From NCBI RefSeq assembly GCF_004353915.1, contig NZ_SMRP01000008.1, positions 237,324-301,323 of the forward strand: a stretch of DNA of 64,000 nucleotides. Direction: 5' to 3'. Position numbers and translations under genes: made by a program. Positions 61,087 through 64,000 of the stretch are shown here, piece by piece (within the stretch, counting starts at the first letter, position 1; each line of letters begins with the position of its first letter). Origin of the DNA: Paraburkholderia silviterrae. Its GTDB lineage: Bacteria; Pseudomonadota; Gammaproteobacteria; Burkholderiales; Burkholderiaceae. Below the pieces are notes generated by a model. That model was not told the DNA's origin and ran no database searches. It was given only the letters and a program-made list of their open reading frames with translations.

Positions 61087-62220
61087 ATGGCGAAACGGGA
61101 TTACTACGAGGTTCTGGGCGTCGCGAAGAACGCGAGCGACGACGAAATCAAGAAGGCGTATCGCAAGCTGGCGATGAAGTATCACCCCGACCGCAATCCG
61201 GACAACAAGGATGCGGAAGAGCATTTCAAAGAGGTGAAGGAAGCCTACGAGATGCTGTCGGACTCGCAAAAGCGCGCGGCTTACGACCAGTACGGCCATG
61301 CGGGCGTCGACCCCAACATGGGCGGCGCGGGTGCGCAGGGCTTCGGCGGTTTCGCGGATGCCTTCGGCGACATCTTTGGCGATATCTTCGGCCAGGCCGC
61401 TGGTGGCCGTGGTGGCGCGCGCGGCGGTCCGCAGGTGTACCGCGGCGCGGACTTGCGCTACAGCATGGAAATCACGCTGGAGCAGGCGGCGCACGGCTAC
61501 GAGACGCAGATCCGCGTGCCGGGCTGGAGCGGTTGCGAGGTCTGTCATGGTTCGGGCGCGAAGCCCGGCACCAAGCCCGAGACCTGCCCGACCTGTCACG
61601 GCTCGGGTTCGGTGCGCATGTCGCAGGGCTTCTTCAGCATCCAGCAGACCTGCCCGAAGTGCCATGGCACGGGTTCCTACATTCCCGAGCCGTGCACGAA
61701 CTGCCACGGCGCGGGCAAGGTGAAGGAAACCAAGACGCTCGAAGTGAAGATTCCGGCGGGCATCGACGACGGCATGCGCATCCGCTCGGCCGGCAACGGG
61801 GAGCCTGGCATCAACGGCGGGCCGGCGGGCGATCTCTATGTCGAGATCCACATCAAGCAGCACTCGGTGTTCGAGCGCGACGGCGACGATCTCCATTGCC
61901 AGATGCCGATTCCGTTCACGACGGCGGCGCTCGGCGGTGAGATCGAAGTGCCGACGCTGGCGGGCCGCGCGAGCTTCACGGTGCCGGAAGGCACGCAGTC
62001 GGGCAAGACCTTCCGTTTGCGCGGCAAGGGCATCAAGGGCCTGCGCTCGAGCATTGCCGGCGATCTGTACGTGCACGTGCAGGTCGAAACGCCGGTCAAG
62101 CTCACCGAGCAGCAGCGCGATCTGCTCCAGCAGTTCGAGAAGTCGCTCGTGGAGGGCGGCTCGCGCCACAGCCCGCAGAGCAAGAGCTGGTTCGACCGCG
62201 TGAAGAGCTTCTTCGATTGA
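61087..62220 (+). CDS. dnaJ: Chaperone DnaJ (Hsp40)
   Basis: The 377-residue co-chaperone has the J domain with HPD in KYHPDRNPDN (about residue 33), a Gly/Phe-rich linker, and four CXXCXGXG zinc motifs: CEVCHGSG, CPTCHGSG, CPKCHGTG and CTNCHGAG. These are followed by the C-terminal substrate-binding domain. It stimulates DnaK ATPase and delivers substrates. It completes the grpE-dnaK-dnaJ order. Confidence 0.98.
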   Translation: MAKRDYYEVLGVAKNASDDEIKKAYRKLAMKYHPDRNPDNKDAEEHFKEVKEAYEMLSDSQKRAAYDQYGHAGVDPNMGGAGAQGFGGFADAFGDIFGDIFGQAAGGRGGARGGPQVYRGADLRYSMEITLEQAAHGYETQIRVPGWSGCEVCHGSGAKPGTKPETCPTCHGSGSVRMSQGFFSIQQTCPKCHGTGSYIPEPCTNCHGAGKVKETKTLEVKIPAGIDDGMRIRSAGNGEPGINGGPAGDLYVEIHIKQHSVFERDGDDLHCQMPIPFTTAALGGEIEVPTLAGRASFTVPEGTQSGKTFRLRGKGIKGLRSSIAGDLYVHVQVETPVKLTEQQRDLLQQFEKSLVEGGSRHSPQSKSWFDRVKSFFD

Positions 62221-62278
62221 TGCTCGCGTTTGTGCATTGCCTCGTGCGGTGTTCTTCAGGTAGCAGGCGGTAACGTCA

Positions 62279-64000
62279 ATGGCAGTGGCAGTGAACCAGG
62301 GCGGCGCGGCGGGTAACGCAACTTTCGCGCTGCTCGACGATGGCGACTCGACGGCGGCCAGCCGTTCGAGCCGTCTTTACACGGGCTTCGTGCGCGAGAT
62401 CGCGTGCGAGCGTGCGGCGGACCTCGACGCGGTGTGCCGCGAAGTGAATGCCGAGCTGAGCGCGGGGCGGGCCCTTCATGCGCTCGTGCTCGGCGACTAC
62501 GAATTCGGGCGCGCGCTCGAGTTCGCGAAGCGCGAAACTGAGCAACGCGATGGCGAGAAGAGCGCCATCGCGCAACACGACAGTGCCTCATCCAGCGAAA
62601 CGCAGCGCGGCCAAGCCGCGCTGCGTTTTTTATTGTTCGAACGCTGCGAGCGGCTCTCGCGCGAGCAAGCCGATGCATGGCTCGCCGCGCGCGAGGGCAG
62701 CGAGACGCCGGGGCCGGCGGGGGTCGCCGGCGTGACGATGGGCGTCGAGCGCGAGCGCTTCGAGCACGATATCGGCGCGGTGCAGGACGCGCTGCGCATC
62801 GGCGACTCGTATCAGATCAACTACACGTACCGGTTGAGCTTCGAGACGTTCGGCGCGCCGGTGGCGCTATACCGGCGTTTGCGCGAGCGTCAGCGCGTGC
62901 GTTACGGCGCGCTCATCGCCTTGCCCGGCGACCGCTGGGTGCTCTCGTGCTCGCCCGAGCTTTTCGTCGAGAAGCGGGGCGAAACGTTGCGCGCGAAGCC
63001 GATGAAGGGCACCGCCGCGCGTTGCGCCGATGCGGCCGAGGATGCCGCGGCTGCGCGATTCCTCGCGAACGACCCCAAGAACCGTGCCGAAAACGTGATG
63101 ATCGTCGACTTGCTGCGCAATGACGTGTCGCGCGTCGCGCAGACGGGATCGGTGCGCGTACCCGCGCTTTTCAGCGTGGAGCCGTATGCCTCCGTCTGGC
63201 AGATGACCTCCACGGTCGAGGCGAAAATGCGTCCGGGCACGACCTTCGCCGACACCATGCGCGCACTGTTTCCGTGCGGCTCGATCACGGGTGCGCCCAA
63301 GCATCGCACGATGGAGTTGATCGAGGCGCTCGAGCACGGTCCGCGCGGGCTCTACACCGGCACCATCGGCTGGCTGGATGCGCCACGCGAGGGCGAGGCC
63401 TGTGGCGACTTCTGCCTTTCGGTCGTGATCCGCACGCTTACGCTCGAGGCTGCGCAATCAGGCACAGCTGGCGCAATGCGCCGCGGCGAGATGGGGGTGG
63501 GCGCGGGCATCGTGCTGGACAGCGTGGCCGCCGACGAATACGAGGAGTGCCGATTGAAAGCGCGTTTTCTCACCCAGGCCGATCCCGGCATCGAGCTCTT
63601 CGAGACCCTGTATGCGACGCGCGCTCAAGGCGTGCGTCACGTCGAGCGCCATCTCGCACGGCTTGCGGCGAGCGCGGCATGGCTCGGCTTTCCGTGCGAT
63701 GTCGAAGCACTGCGCGCGCGTCTTGCCCAGGCGTGCGCGGCGTTCACAGGCGCCGACGAAAACGCACCGCATCGTCTGCGGCTGGCACTCGGCAAGAGTG
63801 GGGCGGCAACGCTGACCAGCGCGCCGCTTGCGCCGCTCGCGCAAGACACGGTCGGCGTACTGCTCGCGCCGGATCACGGCTTCGCGCCGGTCGCGTCTGC
63901 CGACGCACTGCTGCTGCGCAAGTCGACGCGCCGCGCCGAATTCGACCGCGCATGGCGCGAGGCCGAAACGCTGGGTGGCTTCGACATGCTGTTCTTCAAC
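62279..64000 (+). CDS. pabB: Fused aminodeoxychorismate synthase component I / aminodeoxychorismate lyase, 3' end cut
   Basis: The frame runs open from the ATG at 62279 past the window end; 574 residues are visible. Residues to about 430 form a chorismate-binding domain with the PabB-type lysine (K243 in KPMKGTAAR), DLLRNDVSRVA and FPCGSITGAPKHRTMELIEA. From about residue 440 a class IV aminotransferase-like PabC domain begins (ELFETLYATRAQGVRHVERHLARL), reaching LLLRKSTRRAEFDRAW, the PLP-lysine region. The two halves catalyse successive steps to p-aminobenzoate for folate. An N-terminal linker around residues 80-120 is variable and overlaps a terminator-like hairpin. Confidence 0.93.
   Translation, partial: MAVAVNQGGAAGNATFALLDDGDSTAASRSSRLYTGFVREIACERAADLDAVCREVNAELSAGRALHALVLGDYEFGRALEFAKRETEQRDGEKSAIAQHDSASSSETQRGQAALRFLLFERCERLSREQADAWLAAREGSETPGPAGVAGVTMGVERERFEHDIGAVQDALRIGDSYQINYTYRLSFETFGAPVALYRRLRERQRVRYGALIALPGDRWVLSCSPELFVEKRGETLRAKPMKGTAARCADAAEDAAAARFLANDPKNRAENVMIVDLLRNDVSRVAQTGSVRVPALFSVEPYASVWQMTSTVEAKMRPGTTFADTMRALFPCGSITGAPKHRTMELIEALEHGPRGLYTGTIGWLDAPREGEACGDFCLSVVIRTLTLEAAQSGTAGAMRRGEMGVGAGIVLDSVAADEYEECRLKARFLTQADPGIELFETLYATRAQGVRHVERHLARLAASAAWLGFPCDVEALRARLAQACAAFTGADENAPHRLRLALGKSGAATLTSAPLAPLAQDTVGVLLAPDHGFAPVASADALLLRKSTRRAEFDRAWREAETLGGFDMLFFN
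62599..62631 (+). terminator. Terminator-like hairpin inside pabB
   Basis: Arms 62599-62611 and 62615-62627 form a perfect 13-bp GC-rich stem with a 3-base loop, followed at once by more T (six T in all from 62626). It lies within codons about 107-118 of pabB. In form it is as good as any intergenic terminator in the window. Confidence 0.75.

Overview
The window is high-GC DNA whose gene content and order point to a beta-proteobacterium of the Burkholderiaceae, most like Paraburkholderia, Caballeronia or Burkholderia. The indicators are the queA-tgt-yajC-secD-secF block next to recG-oxyR, the hrcA-hemH-hslR-grpE-dnaK-dnaJ heat-shock block, a fused PabB-PabC protein and a Gcr-type 'site-specific recombinase'. 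Most of it is core chromosome. No rRNA, tRNA, CRISPR array, integrase or insertion sequence was seen. Both ends cut a gene: the recombinase-family gene at base 1 and pabB-pabC at base 64000.

Layout. 1-6478 (minus): a membrane 'recombinase' and a four-gene pqiA-pqiA-pqiB-pqiC lipid-transport operon. 6939-8210 (plus): two YceI-family periplasmic proteins. 8278-10139 (minus): a small, AT-richer accessory island with a DUF6402-like protein coupled to a tandemly duplicated small exported protein whose two copies are fused by loss of a stop codon. 10301-16554 (minus): secF, secD, yajC, tgt, queA. 16882-24382: recG, oxyR and an oxidative-stress group (catalase, Dps) interspersed with an orphan lipoprotein, two unlisted small ORFs and nested palindromic repeats. 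24682-27268: ubiA, proC, yggS. 27456-33176 (minus): glycolate/D-lactate oxidation (FAD oxidase, glcD, glcE, glcF). 33439-35419: cobalamin adenosyltransferase and flavohemoglobin, the latter behind an NsrR-like operator. 35575-36939 (minus): aroG with a complete transcription-attenuation leader. 37057-44215 (minus): tldD, a nitrilase-family amidase and yhdP. 44436-51681 (plus): glnE and a three-subunit gluconate-dehydrogenase-type complex. 51810-54408 (minus): recN, nadK. 54676-62220 (plus): hrcA, hemH, hslR, grpE, dnaK, dnaJ with two sigma-32-type promoters. 62279-64000: pabB-pabC.

The most interesting points are: (1) the aroG leader, which encodes a 22-residue peptide with a Phe/Tyr/Trp tract, followed by mutually exclusive hairpins and a terminator; (2) the DUF6402 plus duplicated-partner island, which looks like an effector/immunity-type pair with two diverging copies of the partner; (3) a perfect intrinsic terminator lying inside the pabB coding sequence; and (4) a dispersed nested hairpin repeat. 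All calls are from reading the sequence; no database search was run.
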